64,000 bases of DNA from Micromonospora sp. U21 (GTDB lineage Bacteria > Actinomycetota > Actinomycetes > Mycobacteriales > Micromonosporaceae), in contig NZ_JAGPYK010000002.1 of the NCBI RefSeq assembly GCF_018070045.1, forward strand, positions 62,001 through 126,000. Reading direction: 5' to 3'. The first letter of the stretch is position 1. Each line of letters starts with the position of its first letter. A program made the position numbers and the translations under genes. Shown piece by piece: positions 52,631-62,031 of this stretch. Under the pieces are notes generated by a model that made no database searches, had not been told where the DNA came from, and worked only from the letters and a program-made list of their open reading frames with translations.

Positions 52631-53110
52631 GTGACGACCGCCGAACCGCAAACTGCCGGGTCCAGCCGGTTCCGCGACACGCTGGGCGGCTTCCGACTCT
52701 GGCGGCGGACCCGTCCGTTCTGGGGTGGCCTGCTCACCGCACTGGCCGGTCTGGAGATCTTCGGCACGACCCAGATGTCGCTCGGTGGTCTGGCATTCCA
52801 GTTGGGGCCGACCGGCTTCCTGTCCTGGTTGATCCCCGCCATTCTGGTGACCTGCGGGATGTTGATGTGGTTCAAGCCGCAACACCGGATCCTCTACGCG
52901 GTGGTCGCGGCGGTTACCGCACTCTTCTCCCTGATCGGGGTGAACCTCGGCGGCTTCTTCATCGGGCTGCTGCTGGGCGCGTTCGGCAGCGCCCTCGGCT
53001 TCGGCTGGATGCCGGACACCCACCGGACCGTCCGGTCGGATGACCAGCCGGCTGACGACACCGCGCGCACGCCGCCGAGCGCGGGCGGCCGGCGCTCCTC
53101 GACGAGTTGA
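52631..53110 (+). CDS. DUF6114 family membrane protein
   Basis: A 159-aa protein with four closely spaced hydrophobic helices (about 25-115): FWGGLLTALAGLEIFGTTQMSLGGLAFQLGPTGFLSWLIPAILVTCGMLMWF and the Gly-rich IGVNLGGFFIGLLLGAFGSALGFGW. The hydrophilic tail is Pro/Thr rich. GTG 52631 has AGGAGG seven bases upstream. It is placed between DUF6230 and a secreted protein; together they may form a membrane-associated export or surface-structure module. No biochemical role is known. Confidence 0.85.
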   Translation: MTTAEPQTAGSSRFRDTLGGFRLWRRTRPFWGGLLTALAGLEIFGTTQMSLGGLAFQLGPTGFLSWLIPAILVTCGMLMWFKPQHRILYAVVAAVTALFSLIGVNLGGFFIGLLLGAFGSALGFGWMPDTHRTVRSDDQPADDTARTPPSAGGRRSSTS

Positions 53111-53226
53111 TGACCGGCCGGGACGGCACCGGGCGGGGTGGGTCGCCGCCGGCGTCCACGGTCTACGGGGTGTGCGGTGCGCGCCGTGGTTCTCGGCGGT
53201 TCGGGCGACCGGAGGCGGCGGAGCCG

Positions 53227-53871
53227 ATGCCCTGGCACACCGACCTGCGGGTCGTCACGGTACTGCTGGGTATCTCCGCCGCCGTTGCCCTGGCGGCGCC
53301 CGGCCCGGGCCGGGCGTCCGGTCCCGGCACCCCGACGCTGGACGGACCCACCTGTCCGACCATCGACTGCACTCCGGGGCCGCCACGGACCACCACCGGC
53401 GGCGCCGAGGCCCGGAAGCCGTTGCCCCTGGTCTCGCCTGAGCCTGGACAGCCGGTGGTGGCGACGACGCCGTCACACTGGACCGGGTCGCGGGTGACGA
53501 TGACCGGGCTCCGGATCGAGGGGATCGTCAAGCTGCCCACAGCGGACGGCACGGTCACGACGTTGAAGTTCAAGCTGGACCGTGCGGTCACCGACGATCT
53601 CCTGCTCGACGCACCCGCCCCGGCGGGCCGGATGCTGCACCTGCGCACCAGTGAGCTGACGCTCGACGGGAATGTTGCCTTCTACGCCACCAGGTTCGTC
53701 GGAAAGCTTCTCGACAACAAGATCACACTTGCCCCGGACCTGCCGCTCCCGGACGGCATCCCGCTCGCGTCAGCCGTCTCGATCACGGTCACAGAGCCGG
53801 CGATCGACATGGTCTCCGTCGGCAGTGACACGCTGACCGCGCGGTCGACGCTGAAGCTCACCTCGAACTGA
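53227..53871 (+). CDS. Secreted protein of unknown function, DUF6230-associated
   Basis: A 214-aa protein. A signal peptide (about 1-29, VVTVLLGISAAVALAAPGPGRA) is followed by a Pro/Thr-rich linker with two Cys (GPTCPTIDCTPGPP) and a beta-rich domain (GLRIEGIVKLPTADGTVTTLKFKLDRAVTDDLLL, LHLRTSELTLDGNVAFYAT). The C-terminal domain shows the same repeating beta pattern as the DUF6230 protein two genes upstream, so they may share a fold. ATG 53227 puts the signal at the N-terminus; ATG 53110, overlapping the DUF6114 stop, is the alternative. Confidence 0.72.
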   Translation: MPWHTDLRVVTVLLGISAAVALAAPGPGRASGPGTPTLDGPTCPTIDCTPGPPRTTTGGAEARKPLPLVSPEPGQPVVATTPSHWTGSRVTMTGLRIEGIVKLPTADGTVTTLKFKLDRAVTDDLLLDAPAPAGRMLHLRTSELTLDGNVAFYATRFVGKLLDNKITLAPDLPLPDGIPLASAVSITVTEPAIDMVSVGSDTLTARSTLKLTSN

Positions 53872-54010
53872 CCGCGCCGCCGGCCCGCCCACCATCCGAC
53901 CCGGGGCACTGACCGACAACGCCGCCGAACAGACCTTCCTCAGCGGGCGGGCGGCGGCCGTGGCACCGGACCGACCGTGCCGGGCCGGCTGCCGGTGCGG
54001 CATCGCCTAC

Positions 54011-55795
54011 TCAGCGGATGTCGTGCGTCTGGAGCCAGAGTTCCAGCAGCCCGAGCTGCCACAGCTTGTTGCTGCCGGCCGCCGCCTCCGCCCGGTCCGG
54101 TTCGGCGAGCAGCCGTGCCACGTACTCCGGGCGGAACAGCCCCCGCTCCCGCGCGGCCGGCGCCTGCAACGCCTCGGCCACCAGCTCGCGCACCGGCCCG
54201 TCCACGTTGCGCAGCGCCGGCACCGGGAAGTAGCCCTTCGGCCGGTCGATGACCTCGGCCGGCAGCACCTCCCGGGCAACCTCCTTCAGCACACCCTTGC
54301 CACCCTGGGCCACCTTGTGCTCCGGCGGGCAGTGCGCGGCCAGGGTGACCAGGTCCTGGTCGAGGAAGGGGGTGCGCACCTCCAGGCCCCACGCCATGCT
54401 CATGTTGTCCACCCGCTTGACCGGGTCGTCGGGCAGCATCAGGTGGGTGTCCAGGCGCAGCACCGCGTCCAGCGCGGTCTGTGCACCGGGTGCCGCGAGG
54501 TGCTCGGTCAGCAGGTCGCGGCTGGCGTCGTGGTCCAGCGCGTACACCGGGCCGACGATCCGGCGCAGCTCGTCGTGGCCGCGGTCGAAGAACGCGGCGG
54601 CGAACGTCTCGGCGGCGCCGTGCCGGGGCGCCTCGGTCAGTGGCTGGTGGTAGCCGTAACCGGCGAACACCTCGTCGGCGCCCTGCCCGGACTGGGCCAC
54701 CTTCACCTGCTGGGCCACCTGCTCGGAGAGCAGGTGGAAGGCGACCACATCGTGGCTGCCCATCGGCTCGGCCATCGCCAGAACGGCGCGCCGCACGGCG
54801 GGCACCAGGTCGTCGTTGGACAGCCGGATCCGGTCGTGGTCGGTGTCGTACGCGCGGGCCACCAGGTCGGAGTAGTGGAACTCGTCGCCGGATTCGCCGT
54901 CGCGGCTGTCGAAGCCGATGCTGAACGTGCGCAGGTGCCGCTGGCCGGCCTCGGCGAGCAGCGCCACGATGAGGCTGGAGTCCAGCCCGCCGGAGAGCAG
55001 CACCCCGACCGGCACGTCCGCGACCAGCCGACGGCGTACCGCTGTGCGGAGCGCGTCCCCGATGGCGGCCCGCCAGTCCGCGGCGTCCATCCCGGCGTCG
55101 GCCGGTTCCCGCACGTAGTCCGGCCGCCAGTACACCTCCTCCCGGCTGCGCCCGTCCGCCTCGATTACCCGCAGGGTGGCTGGCGGCAGCTTGCGTACGC
55201 CGCGCAGCACGGTCCGCGGCGCGGGCACGATCGAGTGCCACGACAGGTAGTGGTGCAGCGCCACCGGGTCGATGCTGGTGTCCACGTCGCCGGCGCGCAG
55301 CAACGCGGGCAGGGTGGAGGCGAACCGGAGCCGCCCGGGGGTCTCGGCGAGGTAGAGCGGCTTGATACCGAGCCGGTCGCGGGCCAGCACCAGCCGCCGC
55401 CGGGCCCGGTCGACCAGCCCGATCGCGAACATGCCGACCAGGTGGTCGACGAAGCGGTCACCCCAGTGCGCGTACGCCACCAGGATCACCTCGGTGTCGC
55501 TGGTGGAGTGGAAGGCGTACCCGGCGTGGGTGAGTTCCTCGCGCAGATCCGGATAGTTGTAGATGCAGCCGTTGAAGATCAGCGCCAACCCCAGGTCCTC
55601 GCGCACCATCGGCTGGCCGCCCGCGTCGGACAGGTCGATGATGGTCAGCCGGCGGTGTCCGAGGGTCACCCAGTCGTCGGTGAACAGCCCCTCGCCGTCC
55701 GGGCCGCGGGACCGCATCGCCTCGGCCATCCGGGTGACCGCCGTCGCGTCGGGCGGCCTGCCGTCGAATCGGGCCTCCCCGCTGATCCCGCACAT
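54011..55795 (-). CDS. AsnB-type amidotransferase, N-acetylglutaminylglutamine amidotransferase-like
   Basis: A 594-aa class II glutamine amidotransferase/ATP-PPase. Cys-2 (MCGI) is the glutaminase nucleophile; GHRRLTIIDLSDAGGQPM and FNGCIYNYPDLREELTHAGY complete that domain. The synthetase part has the PP-loop VLLSGGLDSSLIVALLAE near residue 260 and QSGQGADEVFAGYGYHQPL near 365. The overall pattern recalls the N-acetylglutaminylglutamine amide (NAGGN) osmoprotectant amidotransferase more than general AsnB. The usual NAGGN synthetase partner is not next to it, so ordinary asparagine synthesis or another amide product remains possible. It stands alone between convergent and divergent neighbours. 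Confidence 0.85.
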   Translation of the reverse strand: MCGISGEARFDGRPPDATAVTRMAEAMRSRGPDGEGLFTDDWVTLGHRRLTIIDLSDAGGQPMVREDLGLALIFNGCIYNYPDLREELTHAGYAFHSTSDTEVILVAYAHWGDRFVDHLVGMFAIGLVDRARRRLVLARDRLGIKPLYLAETPGRLRFASTLPALLRAGDVDTSIDPVALHHYLSWHSIVPAPRTVLRGVRKLPPATLRVIEADGRSREEVYWRPDYVREPADAGMDAADWRAAIGDALRTAVRRRLVADVPVGVLLSGGLDSSLIVALLAEAGQRHLRTFSIGFDSRDGESGDEFHYSDLVARAYDTDHDRIRLSNDDLVPAVRRAVLAMAEPMGSHDVVAFHLLSEQVAQQVKVAQSGQGADEVFAGYGYHQPLTEAPRHGAAETFAAAFFDRGHDELRRIVGPVYALDHDASRDLLTEHLAAPGAQTALDAVLRLDTHLMLPDDPVKRVDNMSMAWGLEVRTPFLDQDLVTLAAHCPPEHKVAQGGKGVLKEVAREVLPAEVIDRPKGYFPVPALRNVDGPVRELVAEALQAPAARERGLFRPEYVARLLAEPDRAEAAAGSNKLWQLGLLELWLQTHDIR

Positions 55796-55930
55796 CAGGC
55801 GGAATGGTGAGTCAGATGGGACACCAGCGGCACGGCCATCCTCCTGTCACCTCGCCCGGCCCGTCACGGCCGGTCCCGCCGACCGGACGGGGCGCTGGCT
55901 ACCCGGGCGCGGGGTGGGCAAACCCGCTGT

Positions 55931-55984
55931 TAGGAAGGGGCCCTTCCTATGCACCAGGCGTTAACAAGGGGCCCTTCCTTGCAT
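55931..55984. repeat. Pair of GGGGCCCTTCC repeats with palindromes
   Basis: TAGGAAGGGGCCCTTCCTA (55931-55949) is a perfect palindrome around one central base. A second copy, AAGGGGCCCTTCCTTGCA, follows at about 55966-55983. The motif with a preceding GTTAACA is, from memory, a frequent intergenic repeat in Micromonosporaceae. It lies just beyond the stop of the MarR gene and may also end transcription. Confidence 0.7.
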
Positions 55985-55985
55985 C

Positions 55986-56414
55986 TCAGCAGAGCAGGGT
56001 GCGCAGGATGCGGGCGAGTTGGTCGCGGTCGGCGTCGTCCAGGTGGCCGAAGAAGCGGTCGGCCTCGGCCCGGCGGGCGGCCCGGATGGCGGCGCTGACC
56101 CGGTTGCCCTCCCCGGTGAGCGCGACCAGGGTCGCCCGCCGGTCGGCCGGGTCGGGTCGGCGTTCGACGAGCCCCCGGGTCTGGAGGTCGTCGACGACCT
56201 CGGTGGCGGAGCGGGGCGCGATGCGCAGGTGCTCGGCGATGGTGCCGGGGCGCAGCTCACCGTGCCGGGCCAGCACCCCGAGTGCTCGGGACTGGCTGGG
56301 GGTGACGTCCCACGGCGCCAACGACTCCCGCGCCTGCCGGCGCAGTCGCCCGGCCACCGCCCAGAACGTCTCCGCCAGGCTCTCGTCGTCGCCGTCCGCC
56401 GTGCGCTCCGTCAC
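55986..56414 (-). CDS. MarR family transcriptional regulator
   Basis: A 142-aa winged-helix regulator: LAETFWAVAGRLRRQARESLAPWDVTPSQSRALGVLARHGELRPGTIAEHLRIAPRSATEVVDDLQTRGLVERRPDPADRRATLVALTGEG, the full MarR DNA-binding core. Start GTG 56414. It diverges from an ABC exporter, and a 15-bp palindrome lies between them. The likely role is repression of its own gene and of the exporter until a toxic ligand binds. Confidence 0.88.
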   Translation of the reverse strand: MTERTADGDDESLAETFWAVAGRLRRQARESLAPWDVTPSQSRALGVLARHGELRPGTIAEHLRIAPRSATEVVDDLQTRGLVERRPDPADRRATLVALTGEGNRVSAAIRAARRAEADRFFGHLDDADRDQLARILRTLLC

Positions 56415-56445
56415 GGGGAATACGGTAGCAGGGGACGCGGTTGCT

Positions 56446-56460
56446 ACCTCATGATGAGGT
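56446..56460. promoter_or_regulatory. Predicted MarR operator
   Basis: ACCTCATGATGAGGT is a perfect 7-bp inverted repeat around a central G, halfway between the divergent MarR and ABC exporter genes. The wider TTGCTACCTCATGATGAGG segment is clearly less GC-rich than its surroundings. Confidence 0.7.
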
Positions 56461-56496
56461 AACCTCAGCAATATCGCCGACGAGAGGCAGGGCCCC

Positions 56497-58290
56497 TTGG
56501 AACCCACCCCCACCGGCCGCGACCGCGGCCACCGCACCGTCAGCGCCGACGAGAAGGCGCAGGCCCGCCAGGTGTCACTGCGCCGCATCGGCCGGCTGTT
56601 CACCGCCCACCGGCCCGCGGTGGCCGCCGTGACCGCGATCATCGTGGCCTCCTCGATCATCGCGATGGCCACCCCGTTCCTGCTGCGTGCCGTCATCGAC
56701 CGGGCCCTGCCGCAGGGCGACGTGACCCTGCTGGTCTGGCTGGTCCTCGGCATGGTCGCGGTGGCCGCGGTGACCGCCGCCCTCGGCGTCGTCCAGACCT
56801 GGATCTCCACCCGCGTCGGGCAGCAGATCATGCACCGGCTGCGCACCGACGTCTTCAGCCACCTCCAGCGGCAGTCGCTGGGCTTCTTTATCCGGACCCG
56901 CAGCGGGGAGGTGCAGTCCCGCATCACCAACGACATCGGCGGCATGCAGTCGGTGGTCACCTCGACCGCCACCGCCGTCGCGTCCAACCTCACCACCGTG
57001 ATCGCCACCGCCGTCGCCATGGTCGCGCTCTCCTGGCAGCTCTCCCTGGTCTCGCTGGTGGTGCTGCCACCGGCGATCTGGCTGACCCGCCGGGTCGCCC
57101 GGATGCGCCGGGAGATCACCGCCCAGCGCCAGCGGGAGCTCGCCGACCTCAACGTCACCGTGGAGGAAGGGCTGTCGATCAGCGGCGTCCAACTGGCCAA
57201 GACCCTCGGCACCGGGCCCGCGCTGATCGACCGGTTCAACGCCTCGTCGGCCCGCCTGGTCGACCTGGAGCTGCGTAGCGAGCTGGCCGGTCGCTGGCGG
57301 ATGGCCTCGATGAGCATCATCTTCGCCGCCGTCCCGGCGGTCATCTACCTCGCCGCCGGCCTGCCCGGCACCGCCGGCACGCTGAGCATCGGCACCCTGG
57401 TCGCCTTCACCGCGTTGCAGGGCGGCCTGTTCCGGCCGCTGATGGGCCTGCTCAACGTGGGCGTGTCGCTGACCGCCTCGCTGGCGCTGTTCGCCCGGAT
57501 CTTCGAATACCTCGACCTGCCGGTCGACGTGGCCGACCCCACCGAGCCGATCCGCCTCGACCCCGCCCAGGTGCGCGGCCGCCTGCGCCTGGAGGACGTC
57601 ACCTTCGGCTACCCGGGCAGCGACACCGCCGCGCTCGCCGGGGTCACCCTGGACGTGCCCGCCGGCACCAGCCTCGCCCTGGTCGGCGAGACCGGCTCCG
57701 GCAAGAGCACCCTCGCCGGGCTGGTCAGCCGGCTGCACGACCCGACCGCCGGCCGGGTCACCATCGACGGGGTCGACCTGCGCGACCTGCGCCTGGCCGA
57801 CCTGGCCTCGATCGTCGGCGTGGTCAGCCAGGAGACGTACCTGCTGCACACCACCGTCCGGGAGAACCTGCGCTACGCCCGGCCGGACGCCACCGACGCG
57901 GAGATCGAGGACGCCGCCCGCGCGGCCCAGATCCACGACCTGATCGCCGGCCTTCCCGACGGGTACGACACCGTGGTCGGCTCGCGCGGCCACCGGTTCT
58001 CCGGCGGCGAGAAGCAGCGGCTGGCCATCGCCCGTACGCTGCTGCGCGACCCGCGCATCCTGGTCCTCGACGAGGCCACCAGCGCGCTGGACACCGAGAC
58101 CGAACGGGCCGTGCAGCGGGCGTTCGACGTGCTGGCCGAGGGACGTACCACCATCACCATCGCGCACCGGCTCTCCACCGTCCGCGACGCCGACCAGATC
58201 GCGGTGCTCGACCACGGCCGGATCGTCGAGGCCGGCACCCACGACAGCCTGCTGCACCGCAACGGCCGCTACGCCACCCTGGCCGCCTGA
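56497..58290 (+). CDS. ABC multidrug-type exporter, fused permease-ATPase
   Basis: A 597-aa half transporter. Six helices lie in residues about 40-320 (VTAIIVASSIIAMATPFLLRAVIDRALP starts the first pair). The ATPase has Walker A GETGSGKST near 405, Q-loop VSQETYLLHTT, signature FSGGEKQR, Walker B ILVLDEATSALD and His-loop IAHRLSTV. It presumably acts as a homodimer exporting drugs or lipids. Start TTG 56497 follows GAGAGGCAGGG. Expression is probably controlled by the divergent MarR protein. Confidence 0.9.
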   Translation: MEPTPTGRDRGHRTVSADEKAQARQVSLRRIGRLFTAHRPAVAAVTAIIVASSIIAMATPFLLRAVIDRALPQGDVTLLVWLVLGMVAVAAVTAALGVVQTWISTRVGQQIMHRLRTDVFSHLQRQSLGFFIRTRSGEVQSRITNDIGGMQSVVTSTATAVASNLTTVIATAVAMVALSWQLSLVSLVVLPPAIWLTRRVARMRREITAQRQRELADLNVTVEEGLSISGVQLAKTLGTGPALIDRFNASSARLVDLELRSELAGRWRMASMSIIFAAVPAVIYLAAGLPGTAGTLSIGTLVAFTALQGGLFRPLMGLLNVGVSLTASLALFARIFEYLDLPVDVADPTEPIRLDPAQVRGRLRLEDVTFGYPGSDTAALAGVTLDVPAGTSLALVGETGSGKSTLAGLVSRLHDPTAGRVTIDGVDLRDLRLADLASIVGVVSQETYLLHTTVRENLRYARPDATDAEIEDAARAAQIHDLIAGLPDGYDTVVGSRGHRFSGGEKQRLAIARTLLRDPRILVLDEATSALDTETERAVQRAFDVLAEGRTTITIAHRLSTVRDADQIAVLDHGRIVEAGTHDSLLHRNGRYATLAA

Positions 58291-58344
58291 CCGTCCGGCC
58301 GGGCGGTTCACAACCGTCTCGAAACCGTCGCTAAAACCGTCTCG

Positions 58345-59076
58345 TTATTGCTCGTCCAGATGGCGGTAGACGGTGGCCCGCGAGACGCCCAGGGTGGCGG
58401 CGATGGCGTCCACCGAGTGGGTGCCCGCCGCGTGCATCCGCCGGGCCGTTTCGATCTGCTCACGGCCCAGCGCCCGCGGCCGCCCCGGTCGCCGCCGACG
58501 CTCACCCGGCCCGACGGCGGAGACCGTGGCGGACGGCGCCGCCAACAGACGGCGTGCGCCGTCGAGCATGTCGGCGCGCAGCACCTCATCGGGCACGTCG
58601 GTGAAGAAGACGATCGGATCGCTGCACGTGGCGACCGCCTGCACCGCCCGGACCCGCTCCCGCCGCCCGGCCGCCGGTCCGGCGATGAGGTCGTTGGCCC
58701 GCATCGCGATCCCCATCAGCCGGTGGTACGTGTCGCCCCGGCCCACTAGCGCGATGTCGTGGAAGAGCATGCCGAGCGGCCGACGGTGGGCGAGCAGGGT
58801 GTCCACCCAGCCCTCCAGCACAGTCCACCGGGCCTGCTCCGTGGGCTGCTCCCGGGCCGCGTCGAGCAGCGCCTCCAGGTCGGCCAGCAGTGGCTCGACC
58901 AGTGCCGCCAGCAGGTGCTCCTTGGCCGGGAAGTGGTACAGGATCGCGGCCTTGGTCAGCCGCAGCCGCTCGCCGATCTGGCGCAGCGAGGTGCGCTGGT
59001 ATCCGTGCACGGCGAAGAGGTCGAGCGCGGCGCGCAGGATCCGGGTACGGGTGTCGTCCGCGGGATCGGCGGTCAT
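58345..59076 (-). CDS. TetR regulator with an additional C-terminal resolvase-type HTH
   Basis: A 243-aa protein. The N-terminal TetR HTH is standard (TRTRILRAALDLFAVHGYQRTSLRQIGERLRLTKAAILYHFPAKEHLLAAL). The ligand domain extends to about residue 190. An Arg-rich linker (RRRRPGRPRALG) then leads to a second HTH, EQIETARRMHAAGTHSVDAIAATLGVSRATVYRHLDEQ, of the kind at the C-terminus of Hin-type resolvases. Two different DNA-binding units in one TetR-size protein are unusual. It diverges from the two-gene ABC exporter it probably controls. Confidence 0.88.
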   Translation of the reverse strand: MTADPADDTRTRILRAALDLFAVHGYQRTSLRQIGERLRLTKAAILYHFPAKEHLLAALVEPLLADLEALLDAAREQPTEQARWTVLEGWVDTLLAHRRPLGMLFHDIALVGRGDTYHRLMGIAMRANDLIAGPAAGRRERVRAVQAVATCSDPIVFFTDVPDEVLRADMLDGARRLLAAPSATVSAVGPGERRRRPGRPRALGREQIETARRMHAAGTHSVDAIAATLGVSRATVYRHLDEQ

Positions 59077-59121
59077 GCCGGCCAGCCTAACCGGCGTCCT
59101 GACCGGTGGCTGACGTCACCG

Positions 59122-59151
59122 TTGATTGTGCTGACCGGCGGTCAGTACAGT
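59122..59151 (+). promoter_or_regulatory. Promoter and TetR operator for the ABC exporter operon
   Basis: A -35-like TTGATT (59122-59127) and a -10-like TACAGT (59146-59151) are separated by 18 bp. Between them is the inverted repeat CTGACC-GGC-GGTCAG (59131-59145), where a bound repressor would block RNA polymerase. Confidence 0.65.
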
Positions 59152-59186
59152 GGGGACGGTCGACGCATCCAACGGCTGGAGGGGCG

Positions 59187-60122
59187 ATGCCCGTCATCTC
59201 GATCGACAACCTGGTCAAGACCTTCGGCGGAATCCGGGCACTCGACGGGCTCGACCTGCGGGTCGAGGCGGGGGAGGTGCACGGCTTCCTCGGGCCCAAC
59301 GGGTCCGGGAAGTCCACCACCATCCGGATCCTGCTCGGGCTGCTCCGCCATGACTCCGGCGAGGCGCGGGTGCTCGGCGCCGACCCCTGGCGCGACGCGG
59401 TGCGCCTGCACCGCCGGCTGGCGTACGTGCCGGGCGACGTCAGCCTCTGGCCGAACCTCTCCGGCGGGGAGGCGATCGACCTGTTCGGTGAGCTGCGCGG
59501 CGGCCTCGACCGGCGTCGCCGCGACGAGCTGCTGCAACGCTTCGATCTGGACCCCACCCGCGGGTGCCGCACGTACTCCAAGGGCAACCGGCAGAAGGTC
59601 GCCATCGTCGCCGCCTTCTCCTCCAACGTGGAGCTGTACGTGCTCGACGAGCCGACCTCCGGCCTCGACCCCCTGATGGAGGCGGTGTTCCAGGACGAGG
59701 TGCGGCGGATCAAGCAGGCCGGCGCCACCGTGCTGCTGTCCAGCCACGTGCTCGCCGAGGTCGAGGCGCTCTGCGACCGGGTCAGCATCATCCGCGAGGG
59801 TCGCACCGTCGAGTCCGGCAGCCTCGCCGAGCTGCGTCACCTCACCCGCACGGCGGTGATCGTCGAGACGGCCCGACCGGTGACCGGCCTGGACGCGCTG
59901 CCCGGTGTGCACGACGTGCGCGAGGTCGACGGGCGTACCCACCTGGAGGTCGAGCCGGCGCACCTCGACGAGCTGCTCGGCCAGCTCATCCGCTTCGGCG
60001 TCCGCGCGCTGACCAGCACCCCACCCACCCTGGAGCAGCTGTTCCTGCGCCACTACGGCGACGAGCGCGTCGCCGCCGACGACCCCGAGTCGGCCGAAGC
60101 CCAGCGGGCCGGTACCCGGTGA
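59187..60122 (+). CDS. ABC exporter ATP-binding protein
   Basis: A 311-aa ATPase of the CcmA/DrrA-like group: Walker [12 protein letters not shown]-loop-region [17 protein letters not shown], signature-like YSKGNRQK, Walker [13 protein letters not shown], switch His [11 protein letters not shown]. The signature LSGGQ is replaced by YSKGN, as in other members of this exporter subgroup. GGAGGGG precedes ATG 59187. It works with the membrane protein whose gene overlaps its stop. Confidence 0.9.
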   Translation: MPVISIDNLVKTFGGIRALDGLDLRVEAGEVHGFLGPNGSGKSTTIRILLGLLRHDSGEARVLGADPWRDAVRLHRRLAYVPGDVSLWPNLSGGEAIDLFGELRGGLDRRRRDELLQRFDLDPTRGCRTYSKGNRQKVAIVAAFSSNVELYVLDEPTSGLDPLMEAVFQDEVRRIKQAGATVLLSSHVLAEVEALCDRVSIIREGRTVESGSLAELRHLTRTAVIVETARPVTGLDALPGVHDVREVDGRTHLEVEPAHLDELLGQLIRFGVRALTSTPPTLEQLFLRHYGDERVAADDPESAEAQRAGTR

Positions 60123-61744
60123 CCGCCCTCACCGGCACCCGCCGGCTGGCCCGGCTCGTGCTGCGCCGCGACCGGATCCGCCTGGTGATCTGGGTGCTCG
60201 GCACGCCCCTGCTCGGCTACGCCCTCGCCGGCAGCGTCGCCGGCATCTACCCCGACGAGGCCGCCCGGCAGGGCTACGCCACCACGTCCGCATCCAGCCT
60301 GGTCGCCCGGGCCTTCAACGGCCCCATCGCCGGCACCGACGTCGGCGCCGTGGTGGTCGCCGAGACGTACGTGACGCTGGCCCTGATCGTCGCGCTGCTG
60401 AGCACCTTCGCGGTGACCCGGCACACCCGCCAGAACGAGGAGACCGGCCGCGCCGAGCTGCTCGGCGCCTCCGTCGTCGGCCGGTACGCGCCGCTCACCG
60501 CCGCGCTGCTGGTCGTGGTCGCGGCGAACCTTGCGGCCGCGGCGCTGCTCGCCGTCGCCCTGACCGGCGCGGGCCTGCCACTGGCCGGCTCTGTCGCGGC
60601 AGCCGGCGCGGTCGGCGGCGTCGGGGTGGCCTTCACCGGCGTCGCCGCGGTCACCGCGCAGGTCTCGGTCACCTCCCGGGGCGCCAACGCGCTCGCCGCC
60701 GCCGTCGTCGGGCTCTCCTTCGTGCTACGCGCCGCCGGTGACGTGCTCGGTGACACCAGCGCCGACGGCACCCGGGTGGAGAGCGGCTGGCCGTCCTGGC
60801 TCTCCCCGCTCGGCTGGGGCAACCAGGTGCGGGCCTTCGGCGGGGAACGCTGGTGGGTGCTCGCCCTGCCCGTCGCACTGCTGCTCGCCGGGGTGGCGCT
60901 GGCGTACGCCCTCGCGGAGCGGCGGGACCAGGGCGCCGGGCTGGTCGCCCCCCGACCCAAGCCCGCGACCGGTGCGGCGTGGCTGCTCAGCCCGGCCGGG
61001 CTGGCCTGGCGGATGCAGCGCGGCACACTGCTCGGCTGGGCGGTCGGGATCGCCGTGCTCGGCGTCTCGATGGGCGTCGCCGCCGACGAGTTCAACGCCA
61101 TGATCGAGCAGAATCCGGCCGCCGCCGAGGCGATCAACGCGATGGGCGGCGGAGCCGACCTGGTCGACGCGTACCTGGCCGCGATGCTCGGGCTCTTCGC
61201 CCTGACCATCGGGGCGTACGTGGTGCAGGCCCTGCTCCGGATACGTGGCGACGAAGCCGACGGGGTGCTGGAGGCCGCCCTCGCCACCGCGGTGAGCCGC
61301 ACCCGATGGCTCGGCACCCAGGTCCTCGCCGCGGCGCTCGGCACGCTCGCCCTGCTGCTGCTCGCCGGCCTGACCACCGGGCTCGGCTACGGCCTGGTCA
61401 CCGGCGACCCGCTCGGCGAGGCCATCGCCCTGGGCGGTGCCGCGCTGCTGCGGCTGCCGGCCCTGCTCGTGGTGGCCGGGGTGGTGACCGCGCTCTTCGG
61501 CCTGCTGCCCCGCCGGTCGGTGGTGCTCTCCTGGACGGCGCTGCTGGTCTTCCTGCTCCTCGGGCAACTCGGCGCGGTGCTGGAGCTGCCACAGGCCGCG
61601 CTCAACGTCTCGCCGTACACCCATGTGCCGTCCGTACCCGCGGTCGACCCGGCGGTGCTGCCGCTGGTGCTGCTCGCCGGGGTGGCGGCGGCGCTGCTCA
61701 CGGTCGGCGTCACGGCCTTTCGGCACCGCGACGTCCCGAGCTGA
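60119..61744 (+). CDS. ABC exporter membrane subunit, 12-helix
   Basis: A 541-aa polytopic protein with about 12 helices, two similar halves (each starting with a helix after [17 protein letters not shown] or [19 protein letters not shown]) and [19 protein letters not shown] and [20 protein letters not shown] at equivalent points, which suggests an internal duplication. It matches the actinobacterial exporter permeases found with DrrA-type ATPases and TetR regulators. GTG 60119 overlaps the ATPase stop (GTGA). Confidence 0.88.
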   Translation: MTALTGTRRLARLVLRRDRIRLVIWVLGTPLLGYALAGSVAGIYPDEAARQGYATTSASSLVARAFNGPIAGTDVGAVVVAETYVTLALIVALLSTFAVTRHTRQNEETGRAELLGASVVGRYAPLTAALLVVVAANLAAAALLAVALTGAGLPLAGSVAAAGAVGGVGVAFTGVAAVTAQVSVTSRGANALAAAVVGLSFVLRAAGDVLGDTSADGTRVESGWPSWLSPLGWGNQVRAFGGERWWVLALPVALLLAGVALAYALAERRDQGAGLVAPRPKPATGAAWLLSPAGLAWRMQRGTLLGWAVGIAVLGVSMGVAADEFNAMIEQNPAAAEAINAMGGGADLVDAYLAAMLGLFALTIGAYVVQALLRIRGDEADGVLEAALATAVSRTRWLGTQVLAAALGTLALLLLAGLTTGLGYGLVTGDPLGEAIALGGAALLRLPALLVVAGVVTALFGLLPRRSVVLSWTALLVFLLLGQLGAVLELPQAALNVSPYTHVPSVPAVDPAVLPLVLLAGVAAALLTVGVTAFRHRDVPS

Positions 61745-62031
61745 CGTGCCTCTTTCCTGGTGATCGTTGGCCTCTGGGCGACTCGACACGCCGAGGCACG
61801 CCTTGCTGAGCTGCCACCGATCGCTTCGGCTAGCAGAAATCGAGCGGTGAGTGGGTGTCCTCCACAGGTTGGCGGGTGTCCACAGGGGGAGGAGTGATGT
61901 GGTTGCGGGGGGTTGAGGTGGAGCGACACGGTCGGTGGTGTGAATTCGGTGCTTCTGGAACTGGTGGAGCTTGGTGGAGGGCTGGTGACGCGTGGGGTCG
62001 CCAGGCAGGTAGTGCCACAGTGGACGCTAGA

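Noticed and set aside
58310-58345. Three AACCGTC repeats as a possible array
   Set aside because: Three short copies with irregular 7-8 base gaps between convergent gene ends; too few and too short for CRISPR or an iteron array.
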